A stretch of DNA of 64,000 bases from Formicarius rufipectus (Eukaryota; Chordata; Aves; Passeriformes; Formicariidae): assembly GCA_013399695.1 (NCBI GenBank), contig VXAU01004370.1, forward strand, positions 1-64,000. The letters run 5' to 3'. Positions within the stretch are counted from its first letter, which is position 1. Each line of letters begins with the position of its first letter. The position numbers were made by a program, and so were the translations under genes. The notes beneath the pieces are model-generated. The model saw only the letters and a list, made by a program, of their open reading frames with translations. It did no database searches and was not told the DNA's origin. Positions 23,830 through 36,829 of this stretch are shown here, one piece after another.

Positions 23830-26640
23830 TGTAGTCAGTCATACTGAACTAACAGCAGGGAAGGAACGGAGAAAATACTTTGAACATCTGTGCTAATGCT
23901 GTCATCAGTGAGGAGTCCCAAGCTTGGCTGCTGTGGATAGGGTGGTTACACAGTGAAGACATTGTCCATGCACATTTCTGAGAAGGAAGCTTTTGTAAGC
24001 ATCCATTGAAAAACATCCTGCATATCGGTAAACAGATCCACCAGAAGCACTTCTTCAAAACTCCATGGAGAACACACCAAGTCAGCTTTTCTGTCATTGT
24101 GGGAAAGGAACATGGAAAAACAGCTAGCCTGTGAATTCTCTTTCCTCTCTGTAACATAAAGAAACAGACATTTTACTTGGAATCAAATTTGGTGTTAAAT
24201 TAGAAGATGTTATGGACAATAATATCCTGCTGTTCTGCATCTTGACTTTGAGGAGTCTAATGAGGATGAGTGAATTAAACCAGGAGAGAAGGTGGCTCTT
24301 AGCTGCTAAACATGCAGTAAAATAGGCAACACCATGCACTCTATCACTAGCACAAAGCAAAGCCAGCCTGGAAAGTGTCTGTCTTTGGTGATGCCACTCA
24401 GGTTGAAGCTTTGCATGTGAAGACACATCAGCTTTATGGTAGTGGGTAGATGGAGAATAGGTATCTATACTTAATGCTTCCCATGAACCATACTGTAGGA
24501 ACAAACTTGCAAAGCTTATTGAACATAATAACAATAACTTGAAATTATTTGAGGGTGGAAGAGGTAAATTTTTATGCAAATATCATCCAATAGAATCAGA
24601 CCATAGATTGTCCGAGGGTGAATTTCATCTGGAATTTAGAGAAAAGTTCCTAATCGCTCAATCGGTACGATTCCAAGACGGACATCTAGGAGAGCAAAGG
24701 AAACCTGGCTACTAATATGATTAATCTTGTTAAAGTTATTGAAAAATCCCGTGCCAGAATTCAGGAGATTGCCTGCAGTCCAGTCCAGGAGTTGCTGCAG
24801 TTAACAGGACACCGACTTTTGAAAGCTCAGGTAAGAATTACAGTTACATGAAGAAATGGAAAGTGCTGTTATCATAACAAAATACTGTAAAACACCCCAA
24901 CAACTTGACAGATACAGATGTAGCTTGAATTGGAAAAGAGGAGAGCTTGAAGGGCATAGACCTACATGCACAGAAAGGAATATGAAAGGAAATGGAAGAG
25001 AAATGGAAAACAGAGGCCTCTGTTTCCATGCTGCCTTGAAACTGGCAGATTCAAAGTTAAAGACCATTGGATCTAAGTGTGCCTAAATTTGCCTCTAACG
25101 CTGATAAAGCCTGTCGGATTCACTTTTTGCTGGGGAAGTGGACCTGGAGTGAGGTGGAGGAACTGCTCTTTGGAAGAATTTGTGGTGTGTAGCTCCAGTT
25201 TGGAAGTTTGCATGGGGAAGGGTGAGAAGTTCAGTTCATGCTATTAAATTGCTTCAAGTATTTTCTACTTTAATTCGTTGTTCAGCTTCATTTTTGATCA
25301 AACAGTACATGATCACTGTGAATTAAGAAATAACATTATTTAGAAACTAGATGGAGCTGTTTCTTTAGCACATGCAGCAGGTCTGATATGTTGCTCTCTG
25401 TGTGCAGGATAAAGGGCTTGTGTTATGTACATAGATGATGCATGTATCACCCATATTTCATGATGCACATATCTGCTAAACTTAAGTGAATGCACTAGTG
25501 TATTTTGTGGTGTATCTGAGCTGACATACTGAGCATATTGTGTGCATGGGCAGAGTGGCAGTTCTTTTTCTAGCAGAAGATATTTTCAGACAGCTTGAAG
25601 AAAATAGTGGCAACTAATTAAGTGAGTGGCAGAGATGGAGACTGCATTGAATATTAACTGGAGAGGAGAGTCTTCAAAGGAGCCAGATGTTGCTATAGCA
25701 GATAATTGAAATTATTGAGCAATAGCAGAGGAATATATTAGATTAATGCAGAGAGGTGTGGCATTTACCAGATTTTTTGACTATAGCACTGTATGTAGCA
25801 AGGTAAAAATAAATACACTGCCATTTACAGAAATTAAGCAACAGGCTGCAGATTGAAGAGGGGTGTCAGAGATGGGAAATTAAGCTCTTGAACCTGTATG
25901 TGCCATGATGTTTCTGCTTTTTCAGGATTTGCTTTGACAAATGCTGGCAGCATAATCTTCTTTCTCTGAACAGCAGTGAGCTAGTGGTGAAATACATGTT
26001 CCATTTATCAACTATATCTACATCCTTTACTGAACAAAATTTGTGGTTAGAAGGCAAAACCATGTGGTAAGTAAACTGAGTTGGGTGCCATTTAGTAAGT
26101 CATCATGGCCCTTAAACCTTTCCTTCGGCCTGTACCATTCCCCAGGGAGCTCTGTACACCTCCTTCTTTCTGCACTTTGTAGGTACTTCAGTAGTCCAGT
26201 TGTGCTTAAAGGTGATATGCAAGTTGCAGCCATCTCCCCGAATCCCAGCTTCTCTTCATGTATCACTGCAATTCCCAAATCTTTGTCTAAACAAGGTTGT
26301 GCTGTTGCTGGACGTGCTACACCTTGGAGGAACTGGGAAGCTTCTATCTATCAAGCTCTTTCTGTAACAGCTTGAACCTGCAATAGAAAAGCTGGCCTGT
26401 GTTTGACTTAGTGCAACTTCTGGCTTTAGAAAAATAAGTGAAATCATATAGAGCTGATTTTTGGCTTTGGGCCTTTGTGACTAATTCAGTCAACAAAACA
26501 GGGCAATCTTGGTTTCCTGGTTGGATATATGGGGTGATGAAGCCTCGTTGGTGTGTTGGGTGGTGGGATGATCGCAACGATATGAATTTAGGCTCCTAGG
26601 CTAAGATTTTAGTCCATGCATCTAGGAGAGGGTGCGGGGG
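23830..26640. other. intergenic, no gene assigned
   Basis: No named gene or repeat. A plus-strand stretch at about 24553-24830 is open in two successive frames and ends at a GCTCAG-GTAAGA donor; it is treated under findings. The 151-codon minus frame at 24124-24579 has no visible family features. Confidence 0.5.
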
Positions 26641-26642
26641 TG

Positions 26643-26720
26643 CTCTCCCCTGGTACCCCCCCCGGCCACGTGGTGCCAGGGCGAGAGAGGGGGCGAGAGA
26701 GGGGGCGAGAGAGAGAGAGA
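26643..26720. repeat. GC-rich hairpin plus 12-bp minisatellite, ending in N
   Basis: The left arm CTCTCCCCTGGTACC (26643-26657) pairs with the right arm GGTGCCAGGGCGAGAG (26672-26687) with one bulge and one G-T pair. A CCACGTGG E-box palindrome sits at the turn. The right arm runs into units of GCGAGAGAGGGG from 26681, then (GA)n, then a single N at 26721. The array may have been longer and collapsed in assembly. Confidence 0.75.
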
Positions 26721-26724
26721 NGTG

Positions 26725-26777
26725 TTATCAGTTACATTCTTAATCATTTCAAGGTATTATCAGTTATATTCTTAATC
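26725..26777 (+). repeat. 32-bp tandem duplication, two units
   Basis: TTATCAGTTACATTCTTAAT at 26725 recurs at 26757 with one change (C to T). It lies directly after the unresolved base. Confidence 0.8.
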
Positions 26778-28028
26778 CATTCCCACATTGGTTAAAGTAA
26801 TTACTGGGTAAAGTAATATATCTTTCATCAGCTATAGGGCTTCAAATGAGTGTGCTATGGATAATACAGCTAGGAAAAGTCTGTCACAAGATTCATAGTC
26901 CCTGGGCATATTTCATTCATGTGAATGGTGCTTACACAGCAGATAATTTGAGCTGGTTTTACCTTCACAGCATTGACAGAGAAGTATTTTCATCCCCTAA
27001 ACCAGGTCTTAAACAATAGCCCAATCATATTGCATGCACAGGGTGAGAGTTTTCTTATGTATTACAGTCTATTGTTTATCATGTAATGGCTAAGTTTATT
27101 TCAGTTTTTAAGGACCACAGATATTGATGATATCGTTTAATAGCTGGCTAGATTCAAGATTCAACTCATATTCAAGTTTGACACTATTCAGGTAGAAGGC
27201 CTGATTTCTTTGGGTCATACAGTCATTTCTGTATCACTGTTTCCATTCTCTTGACTTCATGAAATACTTGTTATTTGTTAAAATTATCTTTTCTTTCTAG
27301 TTTTCTGAAAGTTTTCAGTGCTTACAATACTGACTCATTTAACAGAGGAGGCTGCTCTGCTTTTATACATCTCTCAGTTTGGCAAAAATTCCCATTTCTG
27401 CTTGTATTTGCCTTTCCATAAAGCTTAATTACATAACCTGAGGTTTTCCTAATGTCTTCTATTTGTGCTTATTCCAGCTCTCTCCTCCATAAGTCAGAGT
27501 GTAACCAGTCTATATATTTTTCCCCTTTCCAAAGTCATCTTCTAAACTCAGTTATCACTTTCCTTTCCTTTCTCCTTTGCTGCCTTAATCCTGCTTCACT
27601 TATGTTCTCTTTGCAATATCAGTTTGCAAGAGACAAACTGTTATTTTTTTCTACTCCATACAATCCATCACACACTATCTCCTCTGCCAGATTCAGGGGG
27701 GGTCAGCAAATAAATAGTTTTTGTGAGATTTCCATCTTTTGCTCAATGTTCATTAAAACAAAGGAGGTAATGCCCTCAGCGTTAGAGTTAGGAAGAAGAG
27801 TATGTGAATATGAATGAAGTTTGATGATTTTTTTCTGATGAGAAAATGACCAACCTAAGAATGCTCATACAGTAAAGATGCTGATACAGCAATGGTATAT
27901 GAGCACACGTTCTTCCCTGAATACAGTATAGGTAGATCATAGGTAATGCAGCAGTATTTCCATAAATAATTTCCAAGAAGTATTTGCTATCCTGCAATGT
28001 GTGTAAGAAAAAAAGACAAGCTTTCAGA
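26778..28028. other. intergenic, no gene recognised
   Basis: AT-rich. The 121-codon frame at 27452-27817 is Ser/Phe/Leu-rich with no domain or splice support. Confidence 0.55.
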
Positions 28029-28129
28029 CACATGGTGTGATTCTTGGTGTATCCTGCATAGGGCCAGGAGTAGGACTCAATGATCCTGATGGATCCCTTC
28101 CAACTCAGCATTTTCTATGATTCTGTGTT
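28029..28129 (+). mobile_element. CR1 tail fragment, plus orientation
   Basis: GGGCCAGGAGTAGGACTCAA, TGATCC and CCCTTCCAACTCAGCATTTT, ending CTATGATTCTGTG, are the CR1 3' end. Only about 100 bases are left. Confidence 0.9.
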
Positions 28130-31100
28130 ACAAAGTTTTGCATCACCCACTGTAAGTAATCTTCCTGTGGAGCCAGTAGTGAGAGAGACTTTTGCCCATA
28201 GGGAAGAAATCAGAGCAGACAAAGGGAACTTCTGAGTTTCACCCACAATACCCAGGAGGATAACATCTTTCCAGGATGAAAAAGTTGAAATTAAGGAAAA
28301 TTCTAATGTATTGGTAGCATAGAGCCTAAACAGAAGTAAAAGTCTAGTTGGAGTGGCAGTGCTTCATGGACAGATGGGGATAGAACCTGAGCATGTCTTC
28401 CTAGAAAATGTGGTAGGGTGAGCTGTCCATCACCTTTGACTCAGTGGCTGAAATGCAATTTATACAAATCCTAATTTTTCAATTAGAGAGGATAGAATGA
28501 AGGGAATTAACTTATTTTGTATCAAAGATACAGGTCGGTGGAGAATCAAGCACTATACATGCAGTTTAAAGGTAAATACATCTTGTCAAAATAAGCTGCA
28601 ATGAAGCTAATTTGTCACTATTCCATGATGCTCACTGTACTCAGGAGGGAAGTTACCAGGAGGGTTTTGGATGAATCAGCTTCTTGGCAAATTCTTTAAG
28701 CCTTCAAGAACTGTACTTGCCATTTTAGATGATGGTGGAGCATGGAGTAAAGATGGAGAAATGCATGGTTGTATACAACATCCTGGGAAGAGGTATGATT
28801 TTTCACTATCACTGTTGTAGTCTGGACTAATGAAGGATGCTGAATTTAAATACAGTCAGCTAGTGTACTTAACAGAATATTCAGTAAAATTGGGTAACTC
28901 CAGAATTACCATACTTCAGATTTTATTAACAGCCCAAACTAAGAAAGGACCATGCAGCCTTGGAGCAGGGTTTTGCTATGTCCAGTGATCAAAAATAACA
29001 AATTGTAATATAACAGTGTGGCCAAGCATAAGTATCAGATTTGTGTAGCCCTGTTACATTAGATCTTCTCAGGCAGAGGAGGAGTATTTGCTCTCATTTT
29101 CTCATCTAGTTAATACTCAAAGAACTCATCTCTCAAGTCCTGTTGGTATTCTTTGGATGGGACATAAATCTGCATGTGAGGTTAAAAATCCCTTTCAAGT
29201 GAAATAGGAAGAGACACTTTCAAATCAAATCTAAGTGATTTGGAAATATATTCAGTACCAGTTGCTTGATCTGGCTCTGGAACATGTAGCAGGTGTCAGA
29301 TACTCTGCTACATTAGGCATTAGGGAGCTGTGGGCACTCGGCCACTGGCAGAGTAGGAGCCTCACCAGCACGTGCTCAGTCCCACCACCCCAGTGCTCAA
29401 ATGCAGATTCAGGAGCAGTGGGCTCATAGGAGAAATCCCAGGAAAGGCTTGTTGCAGCTCTTTCCCACAGGTAGGTATTTTCACAGTAGTCTGAGCCAAT
29501 CTGGGCTGACATGGGCCACAGGATCTGAATCCTTGCATGAGCCCCTGGTGCACACAGGCTCTGGTGTTAGGCATATTAGAGGTTAAATCAGTGTGATCAA
29601 GACATACTTCACAAGGAAAAGTATTTTAAGAAGCTTGGGAACCTTGGATTACATGCATTCATTAATCTTGATGAACAAATGAGTTTGTCTTAATAAATGT
29701 GGGGATGAAGGGCTGCCTACTGATGCCCCAGTTGTTTCACTGAAGTGACACACTGCAGAATTAGCAACTGATATAGGTACACAGAAAAAAGCAAGCCAGG
29801 TGCTGAAGAGCAGGGCAGAAGTAAGCATTAGAAGTAAAAAAGCACAAGCTAAAGGCTTTGAATTCGTCCGAACTGCATCAGGAAGCAGCCTCCTGCAGGA
29901 ACCACCATCTCTGCTAGACAAGGATGGGCCAAGCTCCTGATCTGTAACACTGCTAGTTCACAGTGTAATTTGGGGGTAATCACAGCATTGTTTGCCTGGA
30001 TCTCATGCTTCTGCCTTGACAGAAGGTAAGTCCTTGTTTTTCTAAGCTGGAAGGATCATATCTGCACTCTTGATTAGGGCTAATAAGTTGAAGGTGGCTC
30101 TCACAACCCACCCTTCAGCAAGACACTGTACCCAACTACCAATATACTAAACCTATGCTAAATTCATCACTGAATTCATCACTGCACAACTGCATTTTAA
30201 ACCTCTGCATTATGTACAATTGTACCTAATTTAAGCATTTAACTAATTTGTTGCCCCTCTCCCAATTCAAGCCCTATCCCCCCTCAATGTTCTACAGTCT
30301 TCATATCAAAATAGTTAATTCAGTACTACCTTACTCACTTTTCTTATGTCTGGATTTAAAATACTTGATCAATCCCTTGTGTGACATAAACAATTTCTTT
30401 CTGTGCATACACAGACAAGACAGTTGACTGGCATGCACACACCTATACTGCACACTCACGACAGATGAATTTAATGCTTTACTTGAGAACTACAGCAAAA
30501 CTACTTCCATTACCTGCTACAGAACTGGCAACTCTCTCTCCCAGCCTCCTTCATACTCTAAATATTATTCCTGGTAATAGAAGAACTGAAGGAACTGAGA
30601 TTAGAATTCCTTTAAAGAGAGTATATTAAAACCTCAGAAGTTCTATATACAAGAGGAAAACTTTCAAAGCTAAGGTTAAAATTGGCACTTTAATAGAGAG
30701 CCTGAATAAACTCATGGTCCCACAGGTGGTGAGCATCTGCCACTAACTTTAACTTCCATAAGAGCAGAAACCAGGCAGCAATGTATGAAAGGTCCTTGAA
30801 TATGCCAACCCCCAAGACTGTGCCCCACATTTCCCGTCCCTTTGAGCGACCCAGTTTGGCTAACCTGCTTTCAATACACACTTACTGTACACAGCTGTTC
30901 ATCACACCCACCAAAGCAAAGGGTGGACATGCACTCAACTATGCCCTTTGGAACTGATGAAACTCATTTGTGCTGACAAGGCTAACTAAGTTGGCCTGAA
31001 GCATTTTAACAAATGCACCTGACATTCCTTCCAGGGGCAGAGCCTCCAGGACAGTCCTGGCTGTGCAAACAGCTGAGGCAGAATGGTTGCACAGTCACAT

Positions 31101-32148
31101 GGGATATTGTGGAGGATGTCTGTCCATGGCCTAACATGGAGTTATCTGAGACAGTGGGAAAGCAAAATGAGTCAAATGAATAATGCCAAATAAGGATAGA
31201 CACCAAATCAAGGCTTTGTCTCTCATTTGATTGCCATGGATGGAGTTTTCAACTACAATTCACTGCTGATGTCCAAATGTCCTTCAGCATCACAAGGAAA
31301 CTTGTCCCTTGTGAAAAAATCTTAAATGTCCCTAGGATCGTGCCTGAGTGTCTGGCTTTGTAACCCAAGTACCTTCTTCTGCATTATCATTTCAGAAGAC
31401 AAAAGAAAATAAGAACACACAAATATAATATCTCTTCTGTATGAAATCTTTTGCATTAAAGCTCACAGGTACATCTGTTAACTTTCAGGCATTATTTGCA
31501 GTAGCAATGTCTGCCTCTTATGCTTTTCTCTCAGTAGGAAAATAAAAACCTGAAAAACAACCATTCCTCTTACCTCTTCCAGCATCTAATATTTACACTT
31601 CCTTAGTCAAGTATGTAACTCAGTTCTCACATCCATATTTTCATAGTTGTGATAATCCAGCATTGTCTGGGCTGCCTTTTTTACAAAATATATTATTACC
31701 TCATGTATATTATGCTGTCTTCCTTCCCACCATATTTCTGGCATGATGCCTGCCCCATGTGCTGAATGAGGAAATTATCTGATTCCATGGCTGTAAATAA
31801 CTGTTCATAGATTTAGATAAATGCCAGATTTAGTATAATGCTACTTCTACAGCTGTCTTTCAATGTGTGAACACAGAGTGGCCTCATCTGGGCTGGTTCT
31901 AACTGTCATGATGCTTTATCCTCTACACTGTAAGCAGGATCCTGTGCCCTGCATCTGAAGACAGGATCAAAGACAAAGCATCAAAGATAGGAAAATAGGA
32001 AAATATGAAAATATGAAGCAATAAAAATGAGAAAACTTTACCGTGAATCCCTCCAACCCCTCATTCACCACCTCCAGAAAGCCTGCAACGTCCTGCTAGA
32101 TACAATGTTTTTATGTTATTCCAATTTATATTGCATTAGACAGCAAAC
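28130..32148. other. intergenic, no gene recognised
   Basis: No gene or interspersed repeat named. A small duplication of ATTCATCACTGA lies at about 30163-30186, and a GACAGAAG-GTAAGT donor-like site is at 30025. Confidence 0.55.
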
Positions 32149-32188
32149 TTACATGGTCTGATGTGTTTTTACATGGTCTGATGTGTTT
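32149..32188 (+). repeat. perfect 20-bp tandem duplication
   Basis: The 20-base unit TTACATGGTCTGATGTGTTT occurs twice head to tail (32149-32168 and 32169-32188) with no difference, so it is probably recent. Confidence 0.9.
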
Positions 32189-32189
32189 T

Positions 32190-32620
32190 GCTAGGGATAC
32201 GCTCACTGGTTATTAACTGGATAAAACCTGATGTTAGCCTGGCTTTGTTTAATTTCTAGTGTTATTTACTCTGCGATAAGCGACTAACCTCAGTTAACAT
32301 TGTGAATTGTTTGCCCTGTAATGACCAGATATTCTATTACATTATGTAAATTATTTGCATAGCGATCATGATTTAATGTTATTGATAATTAGAATTATTT
32401 GTCTGCTGGTAATGCTGTATAAATGATCTGTCATTAATCACAGGGCACACCTTACCAAGGGTTCCAATGAGGAAAGCTGCAGTTTAATGTCACTAAATGA
32501 TGGGTATCCTCTATGCAATAGTTTTACATCACAGGGGACTGTTTTCTGTGTTTATTGATCGTTCATTGATCATTACCACAAAGGTCTGGAGCTTTGTAAA
32601 TGTCTTTATTCTTTAATGTA
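32190..32620. promoter_or_regulatory. candidate conserved enhancer
   Basis: Non-repetitive AT-rich sequence dense in developmental factor cores: an exact octamer ATTTGCAT at 32353-32360, TAATTAG at 32386, several ATTGAT/TTAATCA cores, and TTGATC twice near 32554-32574. This texture is typical of conserved non-coding elements near LDB2-type developmental genes. Inference only; no alignment was possible. Confidence 0.3.
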
Positions 32621-35616
32621 AGAAACCACCAGACTTTGAATTAATTACTCATGTAGCTGATAAATCTTGCTGAACAGATTTTCACACTTGTAGGTTTAAA
32701 CCACATCAGAAGTTCCTCCTCTTGAGAAGAAAAAAGCTCATAGACCACATCTCTCACATTAGATGACATTAGTACCAATAGAGCCAAGGAGACATCTTTG
32801 CCAAAGGAAAATTAAAAAGGCAAAAGATGATGAGACCTCAGCCAGCAGAGCACCATCTTTAATTTAGGAATGAACACTTCCCAGGGGAAGTTCCTCTTTC
32901 CCTGCAAAAAGCCAAATGAGAAATGTGAGCAGGATTTAAGGCACAGTTCCAAACCCTTCACCTCCATGCACCCTGGCAAATTGTGAACAGGTACATTGAG
33001 GTCATATGAGAAGTTTGAGGAAAATTTTCACACATCTACAGTCAGTGCAAAACCTGAATGTTTTGTCTTCTCAGGCTCTGAAGTTGCTTAAGATCAGACC
33101 TATCTGATTAACTAATGTTAGATGAAAGAATTATTCCTAAATAAGAGGCTCTGAAATGAGACTCATGCCTAGGAAACAGCCTTTCCTATGACTTAACTGC
33201 AAGGCATTTAGTGTAAATACTTTACCTGAGTGTTTAAGACCTAGAACTGTATATGAAAATGTAAATACTTGTCACAAAACTTTCTATAATTTTTGTGGGA
33301 TAAACTATTTAACTATATCATGATTCAGTCAAATTGCAATGCCTGTTTATCATGTTAGAAAATTTGAACAGTTTGAAACAAATATTTGTGCTGAAAAGCT
33401 TTATTTAGAATCAAAAACAAAATAGCTAAAACCTATTGAAGCAGAAAATGTATGCAAAGGAAGATCAAGGTGAATAAAATATCTCTTTTAATATTTTACT
33501 GGGGGGAAAATACAGAATCATTAATGTTATTTTTAATTTTGAGCCTCTGTAACAGTCTTGATTTTGCCTGGTAAAATTAAACTAGAAGAGCAGTCAGTTG
33601 TACAAGGAAAAAATGGATAATAGAGGAATATGAAGAAGAAATTAATAAATCCAAAAGGTTAATTGATGATTGATCAATGCAAATAAATATATAATATAAA
33701 TAACTTTGATGAGTCTTTCTCATGGAACCTGTGTGATTCATGAAAGCTGAACTATGAAAGTCAGTAAAAGATATGGAAGGCAAGTGTTCATGTATTCTTT
33801 GTAAATAAAGACAAAAAGAAAGAGCTGAATGAATTTCAAAGTATTTGGAATCCTTTGCACCAATCTGTACCCTTCATAAAATATCTCCTGACTGAATTAA
33901 GCAGGCAAAGAGCGAGATGTGCATACAGCAAAATATTAGAAACATGGTGAGTATCTCTAATTATTCAAATGTAACAGATACCTTTTTTTGTGAAGCCAAA
34001 TAAAATCAAGTGAACACTTTGTCCACTAACATTGTGCTTTTCTCACACAATAACATGTTTCTCTAAGTCTTTTTGATAAACATGAAACAATTGTCCCATA
34101 ATAACAAGAAACTGAGGAAATACGTTGTATGAGTTCAGTGAGCATTTTGCTAAAATAGCCACAAATTACTTTTTTTTTTTTTTATGAATGTAGGGATGTG
34201 TTTTGCATTTTAGTTCATTTCATTTACTTTTTTTTTATTGATAAATGAAACAATACAGGAGTATATTTTTTAATTAGAGTTAGATTTCTTTTTCCTAACA
34301 GAGATTCCCACGAATATATTTCAATTTAGGTTGGAATAGTGCCATCCATAAGACAGTGCGTTTAGCTATAAACACCGGAATCTCACAAAAATGGGTGTTA
34401 GGCAGATGCAATGGGTAGCAACAGTTCTGCTGCAGTTCAGCTGTATAAGAAAACCAAAAGCTCCAGGTATGATTTAAAATGTGGAAATCCAGAGTCAGAT
34501 ATTAGCTTTAGCATTGTCCGTGACCTTTCTTCCCCAATGTGGTCAATTCGCAAGATTAGAAAATCCTCTTATTGAATCCTTTGAGTCTTTGCACATAGGC
34601 AGAGGAAAATAGCAGTGAGCTTAGAAAGGCGTTGGAGAGGAGTTCTTACAGACCTTATAGTTTCTTGATGATTTTCAGAACATGTCTACTGTGGACAAAC
34701 AGTACAGCTACACCCATGGATTTATTCCCTGTCCAAGAGCTGAGCTAATCACTTTACTAGCAGAAGTTTCTATACAAAAGGAATATGAGAGGGGAGAGAT
34801 GATGTAGTACCTACCACATCCCAGACCCCTCCCGATCCACTTGGCAGTGGAGGATCGGGCTCTGTGCAAACTGGGGTATGATGATTCTTCCTGCTAAGAG
34901 TCTTTGGACTGGCTTTTTCTCATTCTCCCTAAGGAATGTGGAGGATTTCTAGCCATTCTTTTCTTCTCCTGCCTGATGAGAGTAGATGATTTGTAGATAC
35001 TGGATTGATGCCACACTGCAGAGACCGAAAAACTGTCTTGGCAAAGAATGGAATTATATATACATATATGCTAAAATACAGCCTGCACAGAGACTTTCCT
35101 AGTACAAATAGGGAAATAAGCACAAGAAAACACTGACAAATGCATTGCATAATAATAGAATTAAAAAAAAATCAAAAAGCTGCTCGCAGGGACACATGTG
35201 TGTATGTTATAAAATAAAACATATGACACTCTCCTAACAGTTTAATTCTAAGTAATATTGACCAAATTTTGCTTGGCCTTCAGCTGAGAAAAAAAAAAAA
35301 AAAAAGCATCTTAGTATTACATATGATGCTACCTAAGTGCCTCCCTAATCCATAACGGAAGCATTAATCACTGTGTCTTTGTCATGGCAGCAAGGCAGTT
35401 TGCAGTCTGTCTGTGTACTTGATTTATGAACACCTGATAGCCATTGAACTGCAGCAATCCACCAAACAGTATTTTGTACTTCTTTCTGCTTGGAGTATAA
35501 ATGTTACAGATCACGAACATTATATTCTGTCTAATAAACACATCGTTAATTTTGTTAGTGCCTTAATTTTTGCCTCTCTTTGAATTGATTTTCATGTCCT
35601 GCTTTTTTCCCCTCAG
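32621..35616. other. intergenic, no gene recognised
   Basis: AT-rich, with T runs at about 34171-34184 and an A run at 35289-35305. No repeat family or gene recognised. The right end (about 35330-35600) is unique and non-repetitive. Confidence 0.55.
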
Positions 35617-35730
35617 TTACAAAAGTAATTGCTGATCTCAGACCCCCAGCTTACCACCTTGCTTGAAAGTCTGGACTTTGCTGTGCTCAAGGGCAGAATC
35701 AGCCCTCTTCTACCTTTCAGCACAATCAAG
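35617..35730 (+). ncRNA. candidate non-coding exon
   Basis: A 114-base segment with a strong acceptor (CTGCTTTTTTCCCCTCAG) and a strong donor (CAATCAAG-GTGAGT). All three frames on this strand contain stops, so any transcript through it would be non-coding or this would be a UTR exon. No partner exon was identified. It lies about 1.1 kb left of the orphan CpG island. Confidence 0.35.
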
Positions 35731-36041
35731 GTGAGTTCCTGTCTCAGCTGAGAAAGAACTGGCATGGTCCTCCAGCCTGTTTTCCTTTCTTTCTCACTAT
35801 GTTTCCTTTTGTCCCATGAGTTTCATAATGAAATTTGGCGGTTTGTGGTCTGATGCAGATACTTTTGTGTGTAAGTGCACAGTACGGCCAAACTACTTCC
35901 TTGCTTTGGAGGGAAAAGAAAGGGGAATAGGTCTGTGTTTCATTCTTTTGCAGATACCTAAGAGATAGGATACTCAGCTAGAACTACCATTAAAAAGCAT
36001 CTGGGGGGGGTCAACAAGAGGCCCCCCTTCAGCCCCCCGCC

Positions 36042-36055
36042 CTTTGCATGCAAAG
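36042..36055. promoter_or_regulatory. 14-bp palindrome with POU-type half-sites
   Basis: CTTTGCATGCAAAG is a perfect palindrome made of two opposed TTTGCAT halves sharing ATGC. POU proteins bind such arrangements as dimers. Motif only. Confidence 0.35.
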
Positions 36056-36829
36056 CATTCAGTCCTGAGTCCAAAACTATCAGGCTCTAGTCTCATCAGT
36101 GTGTGTGGGGAGTGGCTTCTTACCTCTGCATACCTATGGTGGCACGGCAGATGTGGAAACCCACTCACTTCCTTAATGCACTCACTCTGTGTGGGTTTTC
36201 TGTTGTGGTCTTCTCTTTGGGGGGGATTCTGTCCATTTTTTTATGAAATATCTGTGTCCTCCCTTTTTTGATATTGTCTCATTTCTTAGCCCCCCTCCAT
36301 GCTCTGGTTTGCAACTTCTAATTGCCAAGGCTATGTCCAAATTTCTGTTAAGCTCCAGCCTATGACAGTCCAGTAGGTTGCTGCATTTGGTAGTGTTTAG
36401 GAGGGCACTGCTTTGTTAACTGTACAGTGCTATTCACCATTGCATGTAACATAGCCATTTTTTGTTTTGTTTTGGTTTGGTTTTAGTTAATGGTGTCTAG
36501 AAAACGTTGATTAATTTTAAAGCATCTCCAGTTCTGTCGAGTGCATTAAGAAAAGAAATGAAAAATCCAACTGCTAGAAAAGCTTGTGTTTTTAATACTT
36601 TATCTCACCTCTCTTGGTAGGAGAATGAGGAATGTATTCACAGATATTTGAAGAGTGGCTTGAAGAGATAGTGCTGCCCTACAGGAACTCCTGCCATCAA
36701 AGGGTATATATCAAGGCATAATGGGATGAAATTAGGCAATAAAGCCAACCAGATAAGTAGTCTTTCATCCTGGAAGTACATTCCAAATGTTGCATAAACG
36801 AAATAGCTATTACAAACATTTTTGGGGGA

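Noticed and set aside
24124..24579. 151-codon minus-strand open frame
   Set aside because: No family resemblance, no splice sites, composition as expected from chance in AT-rich DNA.
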